From: Trissonchulus latispiculum
Taxonomy: Eukaryota; Nematoda; Enoplea; Enoplida; Ironidae
DNA length: 64,000 nucleotides
Assembly: GCA_030248195.1 (NCBI GenBank)
Contig: JASAND010000868.1
Span: 1 to 64,000, forward strand
Reading direction: 5' to 3'
This document shows positions 1 to 9,265 of the stretch, piece by piece; within the stretch, counting starts at the first letter, position 1, and the number at the start of each line of letters is the position of its first letter. The notes beneath the pieces were generated by a model. That model ran no database searches, was not told the DNA's origin, and saw nothing but the letters and a program-made list of their open reading frames with translations. A program made the position numbers and the translations under genes.

Positions 1-26
1 CAACCCAAACAGGTGGTACACCTATG
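1..26. mobile_element. Right end of a hAT-type MITE (cut by window start)
   Basis: The first 26 bases, ending in GGTGGTACACCTATG, match the right terminus of the complete MITE ending at 14717 (AACAGGTGGTACACCTATG). The left end lies outside the window, so its target duplication (expected to be CCCGAAAA at 27-34) cannot be confirmed here. Confidence 0.6.
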
Positions 27-299
27 CCCGAAAACTTGATTGCCAACATGTTTCTGAGTCCAGAATAAGGTCAATATTGAGTCTAGAAGTCCATAAAACC
101 GTTATAAACATATAATTCTCGCGATAATAAACACGTTAAGCTAAAAATTGGGATTTTTGAAAAATGTTGCAAAATTAAAAATACCTGCTAAAAATAAAAA
201 TTAAATTAAAAATTGAAAAATTGCAAATGCAATGCAATGCAATGCAAAATTAAAAATAGCTGCTAAATATACCCAATTTTTGGTCAATTGTCGGCCCTC

Positions 300-1400
300 C
301 CCAGTTGGGGGCATTAGGTGTGGCTGGGCAAAAAATCTGGGGGCAAAAGTCAAACACGTTCGTCAAGTCAGCAGAACAGGGTGGCGCTTGCATTGATTGA
401 TGTAAAATTTGGACAGATTGTCAAATTTTGACGAAAGTTGGAGACGACGAATTTTGAAGTGGGTATAGTTTGGTTACCTACGGGGCAATTTCGCGGCGAA
501 ATTTCAGCAACTGAGAACACGTAATTGGGTAACTACCATTATGGCTTAGCAAATCGAAATTTCAGGACAGCTCCGTATAATTATTTAGAATATGCTTGGT
601 GAAAAAGCATAAAAAGAGGTTTACAACGATGTGCATATCTCGTCTGTACGTGGTTGTTGAATACATGGCAAAATTTCGTTGACCATTCCAATTGCGAATG
701 GCAAAGTAAAAACTAAACGTTCGAAAATGAATTTCACAGGGTTTTTATTGATGCGTTTGTGTTGGATTTGTTTATGATTTTATGAAATACACTAGGAAAC
801 TTATCAAAAGCATAATGTATGCGTAAAACAGAAGCGACTAGTGCGAAATTTTTCAAATTTATTTTCTCATATATGCTTCAGCCAAGCTTGCTCAAATTTT
901 GCATGTACGTTTATTGGTGAGGTGCGCATGGGCAATTTTTTTAGTTTTTGTTTAAAACCTGTAATCCGTGAAATATTGATTTTCAAAGTTTTTGAACATA
1001 AATAACTTTCTCAAAATTGCATATACCGAGAAACGGAAAAAATTGTCTCTGCATTAGGTCTATTTATACACTTCTGCAAAATTTGTGTTAATTTCATTTA
1101 GCCGTTAATGAATGACACTGTTTTGAAAATTTAAACTTTTCCCTGTTGTATAGGTAGCAAGCCAATCACTGGATTCTTCATATTCTATAAATCGCGAGTA
1201 TTTGAAACCAGCTACCACTGCTGAAAGTTTGAAACGGTTTGGTTGACAAATGAACTCAGGAGAACCGTTCCCGATAATGCAAGCGCCGGTGGTGATTCCT
1301 TTTGGGCACATATTTTTGATTGACGGTTCAAATCAAGATGAAATTTGGTGAAACTTCCCAAAACAAGTTCTTTTAGCATAATACACTCCGCGCAATTCCG
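300..1400. other. Anonymous AT-rich DNA with a MITE-like end
   Basis: No gene is recognised. Near 311 the sequence CATTAGGTGTGGCTGGGC resembles the left end of the MITE at 5406-5628 (CATAGGTGTGGCTGGGC), but no matching right end is visible. The short open frames have no recognisable domain and biased low-complexity composition. Confidence 0.4.
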
Positions 1401-2560
1401 CTTTAAAACTTCGACGTCTCCGTTCAGGGCGGATTTTGTCAATTTTTGACAGGTAGTTGCTGTACAACTATGCATTTACTATGCAAGCTAGATGGTTGTC
1501 ACTTACTGGACGTGTTTTACACTAAAATACCCAGGGACCTTTTTTAGTTGTCCTGATTGCTGCTTTCTAGCTAAAGTGGTCGCTTGCTAAAGTTTGGAAA
1601 AGTAGGCAAAATCCAGGTTGCGCACACATTTCAGCATATGTCTCTATAACGAAGAGCGATTTCCAATACATAAAAAATCGTCCCCAGCTGTTTGATAGTG
1701 GAATAGAATGATGTGGTCGATGCCTCACGAAAAAATTTACTTTAGTCTGCAAAAGATCTGGAAAATTAAATTATTTCGAAAATGCAGTAAAATAATTTCC
1801 AAGAACTAAAGTTAGTTTCACAATTTGCAATCCAATTTGCACAGTTCGCAATCCCGATTCACAAATTCGAGGTTTCCTGTCAGGGTGGTTTTTCCAAATT
1901 TCTGAACGTTTGGCAGCAGCTATACAGTTACGACTATATTTATGCGAAAGATCTTTTTGAGCTTCATATTTTTGCTTTTTATTTTCTTGTTTTGTCGTCG
2001 AAAACTTGTCATTTTTACAGAAATCAAGTAATCCATCATTTCTTTAACTATGCAAGCCGTAAAATCAAACTAAGGGCGTCGATCTGAAGGTGTCATAGGG
2101 GCAAATTATCCGACGCATGATCGTCTTCCAACAGCTATCCCGTAGGCTGCTATCATAAAAATGTAGTTTTTGCAAGAACACGAAAAATTTCTTCCAAAGA
2201 TTGTGGAGCATTCACCATACAAGCTGGAGGGCTGCTACTTAACAGATGTTCTGCACAAATATATCAAATGACGTTTTTTAGTTGCCTCGATTACAGCTTT
2301 GGAAAAAGTAGGCAAAATAGTGGTTACGCACACATGTCAGCTTATTCCTCCATAACGAAGAGTGATTTAACAATAAATAAAAAATCGTCACCACTCACCA
2401 GCTATTTGATAGAAGTATCGAATGATATAACCGATGTCTCACGAAAAAAATTAATTGTCTGCAAAAAACCTGGAAAATTGTATTTATTCTAAAATGTGTT
2501 AAAATATTTTAGAAAAACAATATTAGTTTCATGGTATGCATTGTTAAGAAAATGTTAAGC
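1400..2560. repeat. Diverged dispersed repeat, two direct copies
   Basis: Two diverged copies lie in direct orientation at about 1480-1830 and 2210-2550. They share blocks such as AAAGTAGGCAAAAT, a CACACAT(T/G)TCAGC block, TAACGAAGAG(C/T)GATTT, AAAAAATCGTC and CTCACGAAAAAA. A third relative occurs near 47540-47850, inside the GATTAA-array element at 46894-49303. This suggests that the left end of the window holds decayed copies of that element's interior. Open frames here (for example 1567-1752 minus) are short and not supported as genes. Confidence 0.6.
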
Positions 2561-2899
2561 TGCATTTTGATATAAAAATGGCGTTTTAACTCCAAGTAAT
2601 GGTTTAGTAATAATGGTTCAAAGTTGATGTCTCCAAAAGGAGTCACCACCTTAAATGCAAGTTATAATTTTGATGTCACTGTGCAGAATTTTGTAATTCT
2701 AATAAAGATAATTTGATTTTCAAAAAAGAGTTGCAAGTTCGTGAATGAGTGTTTCAATGTCTGATTACTCCTACGCTTAACCGCTAACCAACTAAATAAA
2801 AGACGACACAGCCCTATCTAAATTGTCACAAATTTACAAAACTGGACAAAAATCCGAAAGGATACGAAACTTTCACAAGAATACAAAAGATTTCCTTCC

Positions 2900-4087
2900 A
2901 AAACAAGCATAGGATAACGTGGGGGGGAATGGGGGGTGCAGACCCCCCCCAGACCAACAAAAAACGGGTAGACCCCCTCAGCGAAAAGGAAAAAAGGGCA
3001 GACCCTCTCGTCCAAAAAGGAAAAAAGGGTAGACCCCTCAGCGATTTTTACCAAAAATAGGTAATTTTTTAGCAAATTTTAGCGATTTTTTCAAAAAATT
3101 TCTTAAAAATCGCTAAAAATTGTCAGTTTTTTACTAAGTTTTGGTCAAAAACGTTAAAAATTCGCGTTTTTTGCTAATTTCGGGGCAGACCCCCTTAAAA
3201 TTTTGGAATTTTTCAGGGGTAGACCCCTCGCCGAGGTCGGGGTAGACCCCCCCAGAGTCGGACCCCGTGTTAATGTATGAAAACAAGCAAAACAAAATTG
3301 GGACAAACACTTTTATACACAAGACTCAAAAACTGAGAGGACAACTCAAAGACCCAAGAAGGGAAAACCCCAAATTATTTTCCCCCCAAATTGCCCAAAA
3401 ACGACACAAACCTAACATGGGATTTGAGAGAGAAAAAGGCCGGTGACTCCCAGAGATTCAGCATAACTACTGACTAAAAGTTACGCCAAATTGAGAAGAA
3501 AAGTGAATTAGCTATGTCCTACCTTGGACAATACACAAGAGTAGAATTTAGGTTGATTTTTCATGAAGTTAGCACTCACTTTTGAATATTTTAAAGTGAA
3601 ATCAAGGAAATATTCTACAACTGGATAGCCCTCAATTTGTATGTAGTATGTAGAAGTCTGTGTACGCTTTCCTTTGAATTTGTACTTGTAAGGTTAATGA
3701 GAAATTAGCGTTTGAAATTCCATATCTTTAACATGTGGAACGTTCGTTTTTCTAGCATATGTGAGTGTCACGTGTCCATTAATCTGAGTCACATGTGCAG
3801 CAGAGACTATACTGCATACGTCTTATGTGTTAAAGATGTGAAATTTCAAACGCTGATTAAGCATTAATTAAGTTAAAAACACTGTGTAATGTTAAAATTA
3901 CGTAATGATTAATGATGTTTTTCGGCATTTTTGGACTCTCCCTCCCCCCACTTTTGGCTCCCCCCCCCCCGAACTCCCCAGCACTTTTTGGGGCCAAAAA
4001 GTTAGCTAAATTCGGGGGTTGACCACCAAATTTTCGAAGTTTGCCCCCCCAACCAAAATTTCCAGGGAGATTATGGCCCTCCCCCCA
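2900..4087. repeat. C/G-rich low-complexity repeat remnants
   Basis: Runs of C or G alternate with AT-rich text. A GGTAGACCCC-type motif recurs between about 2940 and 3260. The open frames here are glycine/proline/phenylalanine-rich artefacts of homopolymer runs. The 3350-3850 part is anonymous. Confidence 0.5.
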
Positions 4088-4095
4088 AATGGAGG

Positions 4096-4917
4096 CATAG
4101 GTGTACCTTGAGAAAACGTTGGGGGATGGGGTAACCGAAATTATGGTGGGTGGGGTCAGCCGTTTTGCGGTGGGGTGGGGTCCGGGAAAATCGAATTTGG
4201 GGGGGGGGGGGGTAAAAAATTTTTTGTTCAAAAATTTAGAAAAAATTCGCAAATTTGCTAAAAAAGCGTTATTTCCAATTAAGAAATCAACAATATTTCT
4301 TCATTTTTGCTAATTTGTTCGAAAAAACTTGGATTTTTTTGCAAAAATTTAGAATTTTTTCAAAAAATTTCCAATTTTCACTAATTTTGAGGCAAAATTT
4401 TCAAAATTTTGATGGTGGGGTCTGGCAAATTTGGGTGGGTGGGGTCTGGGATTTGGCCATTTGGGGGTGGGGTCCATAGTTTCCCTGGAACTTAGGGTCT
4501 CGGGGGGGGGGGGTAAATCTTGGCTGACCTCCGAAATGTGATGGGGGGTAGTACCCCCCCCGAACCCCCCCCCCCCCAGAATTTGGACCTCAGAAATTTC
4601 GAAAAATGGCCAAAAATGCAAAATTTTCTGTAATTTAGCCCTCTTTTCTTCAAAACAATGCTTATTTTTAACGTTTTAGGCAATTCTGCACCGTTTTAAA
4701 GCGATTTTAGGTCAAAATTTTATAAAAATTTTTCAAAAAATGACCATTTTTCGACCAAATTTAGCTAACTTTTTGGGTCCAAAAATCGGTGGGGGGGTTC
4801 GGGGGGGGTAGCCAAAAGTTGGGGGAGGGTAAGTCAAATAATCTGGGGGGGTAAATTTGGTCGAAAACTTTGGGAGGGGACACCCCCCCCACCCCCCCCC
4901 CCCCAGGTACACCTATG
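4096..4917. mobile_element. hAT-type MITE, 822 bp, 8-bp TSD AATGGAGG
   Basis: The terminal inverted repeats are CATAGGTGTACCT at the left and AGGTACACCTATG at the right. They are bounded by perfect 8-bp direct repeats AATGGAGG at 4088-4095 and 4918-4925. The interior is G-rich and C-rich stretches separated by AT-rich text and encodes nothing. An 8-bp duplication with short inverted repeats beginning CA fits the hAT superfamily; that assignment is inferred from structure, since no transposase is present. Confidence 0.85.
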
Positions 4918-4925
4918 AATGGAGG

Positions 4926-5397
4926 AGTCGCAGGCCCTCCCCCTAAAAATTTTTCTACCCCTTCCCCCAGATCGGCCTTCGCCCGACCTCCCCCCTAAAA
5001 ATTTTCAACCCCCTACCTAGATTTTTGCAAATTTTTAGCCAAAAATTCGAAAATTTTCAAAAAATCAGCGAAAAATTGCAAAAATTCGCCTTATTACCTT
5101 AAAAATCGCTAAAAATAGCTGACAATTGAGAAAAATTTTCAGTTTTTTTAGCGAAAAACCGATTTTTCTCGACCCCCCCTCAAAAATTTTTCTTACCCCT
5201 CCCCCCAAATCGACTTTTTCTCGACCCCCCTCCCCTTTTTTGCCAGACCCCCACCCCCACTTTTTTCGCCATCCACACCTATATATGCCTCAAAACCCTA
5301 GTTTTCCGGGCACTTTAAAGTTCTTGGGGGAGAGGGGAAGGCCCGAATCCTGGGGGCCCCCCTGTAATAAAAAGCCAGCCAAGCCAAATCCCCGTTA
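4926..5397. other. C-rich low-complexity DNA between two MITEs
   Basis: Poly-pyrimidine text such as CCTCCCCCTAAAAATTTTT recurs. At about 5273-5286 the sequence CACACCTATATATG resembles a MITE right end, but I see no left partner. No gene is supported. Confidence 0.45.
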
Positions 5398-5405
5398 CTC
5401 CTATG

Positions 5406-5628
5406 CATAGGTGTGGCTGGGCAAAAAATCTGGGGGGGGGGGGGGTTCCCGACGGAGGGTGGGGGACCCCCCCTAATTTTTAGATTTTATGCCATTTTTG
5501 ACCACTTTTTGGCCAAAAATCTGGGGGGGGGTAGCAAAAATCCGAAAATCTGGGGGGGGGGTCGCCAAAATTTGTCATTTTGGTGGGGGGGTCCCCCCCC
5601 ACCCCCCCCCCCCCCTAACACATCTATG
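5406..5628. mobile_element. hAT-type MITE, 223 bp, 8-bp TSD CTCCTATG
   Basis: The left end CATAGGTGTGGCTGGGC and right end AACACATCTATG form an inverted repeat. Perfect 8-bp direct repeats CTCCTATG flank it at 5398-5405 and 5629-5636. The interior is dominated by G runs then C runs and could fold back on itself. It is non-coding and belongs to the CATAGGTG-ended family seen at 4096-4917 and 14218-14717. Confidence 0.85.
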
Positions 5629-5740
5629 CTCCTATGGTGGTCGACCCAAGAATTGTGATGGGGGTATTGGTATATACCCCTCCAATCCCCCCCCCAGAAG
5701 TTGGACCTCAGAAATTTCAAAAAACTGGATTCAAAGAATT

Positions 5741-6160
5741 TTACTCAATGAAAAAATAAGCAGAAAAGAAACAGAATGCGTAATACATACAGAAACTAAA
5801 TAACATATATATATACGTATAGTAGTTAGTATATATACCGTAAATGACAAAAAAGAAACAAACAAGCTGAATAAATTCGAGTCTTGAAACGGACCAGGAG
5901 GAACAATCGTGATCACCTAACCTTCGCCCCCTGAGAAAACTTGTTAAACCTAAATTGGCCTGACGATCATTAAATACTCTGAGACTTTTTGCTTCGTCGT
6001 TTTTCGGTAGAGTATTCCAAGCTCTTATAACCCTATAAAAGAACAAATTTTACAAGAAAGTTCTGCCTGTATTAGGAGGAACTTGCCTTGTACTTCATGA
6101 TTTTTGGATAAAGCTCTTCAACACCTGTGATATGACACCTAAATCTCCAAAAACGGCTGA
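5741..6160 (-). pseudogene. 5'-truncated LINE, C-terminal RT-tail fragment
   Basis: On the minus strand the frame starting near 6046 reads NLFFYRVIRAWNTLP, then KNDEAKSLRVFND. This is the signature found just downstream of the reverse transcriptase in many invertebrate non-LTR elements (F-x2-R-x3-W-N-x-L-P followed by a basic F-K/N helix). No RT catalytic motif is present, so this is a heavily truncated 3' fragment. An in-frame stop lies directly upstream, showing decay. The hAT-type element at 6169-6909 is inserted next to it and its target duplication lies in this sequence. The fragment at 24355-24808 carries the same signature with a different sequence. Confidence 0.6.
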
Positions 6161-6168
6161 CTGCAGCA

Positions 6169-6909
6169 CAAGGTTTTTTTTAGGCCATAGCTTAGGCCAT
6201 GGCCTAAATTTATGAGTCGATGGCCTAAAAAATTTTGGCCGTTGAGGCCATTTGGCCTAAATTTTTCGACGAAAACCCAGTTAAATTTTATTGATTTTTA
6301 AGTAAAAACAGTAATTTTCTGAAAATTTTTCGCGCCTTCGGCGCGAATTTATACATTTTCACTTGTATTTCTGGGCTACGCCTGCCGCCAGCTATATAGT
6401 TACATTGTCTATTTGCATTTATATATAAATACCAATTCAAGTTATAATTTTATTTACTGTTATGAAGATTTCATCGAAGAAATTCTATTTTTAGCAGCTT
6501 AACAATTTATTTCTATTAGTTTAATTTTCTTTCTGTGGTTCTCTATACTCGTATGCTTCTGTATAGCTGTTTTAATTTTCATTAAAAATTCATTAATTCA
6601 TTATATGTATAATACTGTCGTGCACTAGTATTTCTATGCTAAAAAGTTTCTGTTTCTGCCATTTTATGTAAAAAATGTAGTTTTTCTAGTGTGTTAAAGA
6701 GTGACGATGGCGATTTTTCTTGTTAAACAGCGATTTTTGAATATATAACGCATGAATACATGATAACTGTAATTTTAACAATGCGTACAATAACGTGCAA
6801 CCTAAAAATCAACAAAATTTGGATGGCCTAAATTTTTTGGGTGATGGCCTAAAAAATTAAAGTCGTTGAGGCCATTTGGCCTGAAGTTCGGCGACCAAAA
6901 AAAACCCTG
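6169..6909. mobile_element. hAT-type MITE, 741 bp, 8-bp TSD CTGCAGCA
   Basis: It begins CAAGGTTTTTTTTAGGCC and ends CAAAAAAAACCCTG. Perfect 8-bp direct repeats CTGCAGCA flank it at 6161-6168 and 6910-6917. Subterminal GGCCTAAA / TTTGGCC motifs recur near both ends in opposite orientation (GAGGCCATTTGGCCT near 6243 and 6868). It is non-coding. Its ends resemble those of the CAGGGTTTTTT MITEs at 14208-18438 and 31713-32489. Confidence 0.88.
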
Positions 6910-7264
6910 CTGCAGCAAAAGGTTTCTTCGAAAAACTACTACACTAATCAACTACTTATAGTCAAGCGGGAAAAAAACCCATTTTAATGTGCGGGAAAAA
7001 AACCCACCTCCAGTGTGGGCTTACCGGTATGAGCTATATAGGATTTTAATAGCCTATCTTGAAGAGCATCCAAAATAACCCAGGAGGGTGTATTATTGTC
7101 GCTCCCACTGCTTCCCAGAAAATTTTTTGGGACTTTGAAATTTTCGAAAATTTTGGTCCGTCCAAGTGCCGAAATTTGGCAAACTTTGCCTGGCCACCCT
7201 GAACTACTGGAAAGACTTAGACCAAAGCGGATAGTATGTATGTGTAGGGCATCTGTTGCGCTTC

Positions 7265-7280
7265 ATGATGATATATGCCA
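7265..7280. repeat. 5' target-site duplication of LINE-1 copy
   Basis: ATGATGATATATGCCA here is repeated exactly at 11542-11557 after the retrotransposon's GAT-repeat tail. Half of the 16 bp overlaps the tail's own repeat, so at least the final 8-9 bases are unambiguous duplication. Confidence 0.85.
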
Positions 7281-7559
7281 AACCAAATCGAACCAAATCC
7301 GGGTCCGCGATGGCCTTGTGCAGTCTGCGGGCTGCCGGTCAGCCGTCGCTCCTACTCCATCAGTTGCACAGTCTGCCAGCTCTGGGTGCATGATGGAATG
7401 TGTAGTGGGATCTCACCTGGCAGTTTCAGCCGGGGACTGCCTCAGCGGACTATAGACACTTTCCGGTGCAGTCGCTGCACCAGACCTGATCACTCCCAGG
7501 CTCCCACTCCCCTCCTACCACCTACCTCAGTGGTACCTACGCCAGCCCCCGTGCAGTAA
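7275..7559 (+). pseudogene. LINE ORF1 fragment: 2A-like motif plus PHD-type zinc finger
   Basis: The product begins with MPNQIEPNPGP and then a Cys-rich segment: C-A-V-C, then C-T-V-C, W-V-H-D and a final C-S-R-C, spaced like a PHD finger. The IExNPGP core matches the 2A/CHYSEL ribosome-skipping motif (consensus D-V/I-E-x-N-P-G-P), although the usual Asp is Gln here. 2A motifs next to PHD-like fingers are known in several invertebrate non-LTR elements. The ATG at 7275 lies in the target duplication, so the host supplied it, and TGA precedes it in frame. The frame ends at TAA 7557 before a Pro/Thr/Ser-rich stretch and a 28-bp tandem repeat. Confidence 0.7.
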
Positions 7560-7560
7560 G

Positions 7561-7644
7561 GCCTAGCCCGCCCTCCACCACGTCAACCGCCTAGCCCGCC
7601 CTCCACCACGTCAACCGCCTAGCCCGCCCTCCACCACGTCAACC
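7561..7644 (+). repeat. 28-bp tandem repeat, three exact copies
   Basis: The unit GCCTAGCCCGCCCTCC...GTCAACC (28 bp) occurs at 7561-7588, 7589-7616 and 7617-7644. Because 28 is not a multiple of three, each gain or loss shifts frame. It sits between the finger region (frame 0 by position modulo 3) and the endonuclease (frame 1); two copies instead of three would bring these into the same frame, though the TAA at 7557 would still intervene. Confidence 0.9.
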
Positions 7645-7701
7645 AACACGACAGGCTCCGTCAGTCGCCGCGGTGAAAACGTTCGCCGGCCCCGCAGCGA
7701 G

Positions 7702-8829
7702 CTCAGATTCCTACAGTGGAACGCGGGAGCCCTCTCTTCCGCCAAAAGGCTATTCCTCCGGAAAATCCTGGAGGAAGAACAAATCGATGTTGCCGCTATC
7801 CAGGAAACCTGGTTAACAGAGGGAGACCAGTTGCGACTTCCGGACTTCAACGAAGAACACTGCTACAGGAAACGGGACCGGCGACTGACTACCCAAAAGC
7901 CCGTCGGAGGCGGTACCGCCCTGCTCGTGCGGAAGGGCATCGAGTATCTGCGTATCGACACTTCACTGACTGCGACCTCGGACGACTCCACTGACGCCGT
8001 TGCGGTGCGACTTCAAGTAAACGGGAACCTTATACCAGTCACCTCCGTGTACGTACCTCCGATCATCCGTACCGCGGACGACCAGCGCTCCCAGTCCTTC
8101 GACCCTGGACCCCTCCCCAGCACCAGCAGCACTATCCTCCTGGGCGACTTCAATGCCCATAGTGTGCTGTGGGATCCATTCCAGCCGACCAATAGCACTG
8201 GCGAGGATCTGGAGGACTGGATCACTGCGAACAATCTGGTGGTCGCCAACTCTGGAATCTCAACTAAAGCTACAGCCCAGTCGGTGCCAGACCTGACGGT
8301 TCTGGGGAACAGATGGGATGGGAAGTTTGTATGGTCATTGCTCGAAGATACAGTCTCCGACCATATGCCCATCTGCCTACGCCTGAACTGCGTCACCAGC
8401 CACAGAAACCAGAAGAAGCCCATGCGCTACAACTTCAGAAAAGCAGACTGGGCTAAGTTCCGGAAAATACTGGACGACCAGTTGTCCCTTCGCCTACCGC
8501 CTGAAGAAGAACAAACTGCACACAACCTGATGTCCGCCATCTCAGTATCCTTCCAAGTAGCCGCGAAGGCTGCAATTCCGAAAAACCGCCGGAAGGACGC
8601 CAAAGCATTCTGGTGCCCTGAACTCAGCGACCAGGCAAGACTGTGCAGGAACCTGCGAAAGCAGGCCAACAACGATGATCAGGCGAAACGGCAATGGACT
8701 GCTGAGACTCGGAAGCTGGCTGCGGGAGATGATCGTCGCTGCCAAACGCGAGGACTGGAGGAATTTTGCATCCGGACTGAGCCTACGGTCAGATCCGGCC
8801 AAGGTAATGAGGACGATTCGAAGTATTGA
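7702..8829 (+). pseudogene. LINE endonuclease (EEP fold) with broken C-terminal junction
   Basis: Open from about 7702, this encodes an exonuclease-endonuclease-phosphatase domain that would nick target DNA to prime reverse transcription. Visible motifs in order: LQWNAGAL (metal/phosphate Asn), IQETWL (catalytic Glu), GGGTALLVRK, VTSVYVPP, LLGDFNAHSVLWD (Asp/Asn pair) and SDHMPICLRL (C-terminal Asp-His). After KRQWTAETRKLAAG the frame loses homology and runs to a stop at 8827-8829, while the next frame takes over from about 8700 with REMIVAAKREDWRNF. This marks a single frameshift of an originally continuous ORF. The domain itself keeps all expected catalytic positions that I can see. Confidence 0.85.
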
Positions 8830-9265
8830 TGGAAAATGCTCCAATGACTCCAGTGGTGCCATCATCAAATCCGGAAGGCATCTGCTCACGGATGCCGCAA
8901 AAGCAGAAGCTTTTGCTTCGGAGTATGCCGCAGTCAGCCGGACGAACCCGGGCCGGGATGCAGTGATCATGAAGAGAAGAAACAGATCATTGCTGAAGAA
9001 CCCGTGTCCCTGCGGCATGCCGGAACAAAACATCTGCAGCCCCTTCTCACCTTCGGAGCTGGAATCAGCCATCTCGTGCCTTAGAACTAAGAAGGCGCCG
9101 GGCATGGACGAAGTCACAAATGAAATGATCAGGAACTCAACGCCGCTATGCAGGGAATCCCTCCTCAGGCTATTCAACCGTTCCTGGACCCACAGCGAAA
9201 TCCCAGCCTCCTGGAAGAAGGCAATGGTGGTTCCCATTCTCAAAAAGGGAAACAGGCTGAATTGA
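8700..9265 (+). pseudogene. LINE linker and RT N-terminal region (shifted frame)
   Basis: This frame carries the segment between endonuclease and RT core: KREDWRNFASGLS, FSPSELESAISCLRTKKAPGMDEVTNEMIR (the conserved K-A-P-G-x-D block that opens non-LTR RT domains), then PASWKKAMVVPILKKG. It ends at a stop at 9263-9265. The protein continues in the next frame as KQAELISSYRPISLT, so a second indel lies in the A/G-rich run at about 9241-9250. The same polypeptide would cover 7702 to 11496 without the two indels. Confidence 0.85.

Noticed and set aside
3857..5803. Several open frames of 60-130 codons on both strands rich in Gly, Pro and Phe
   Set aside because: They are produced by G or C runs and AT-rich spacers inside MITEs; opposite strands are open over the same bases and no domain is visible.
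9148..9249. ATG at 9148 as start of the RT protein
   Set aside because: The first ~34 codons are out of register with the conserved RT N-terminal block, which lies in another frame; the true protein joins through an indel near 9245.
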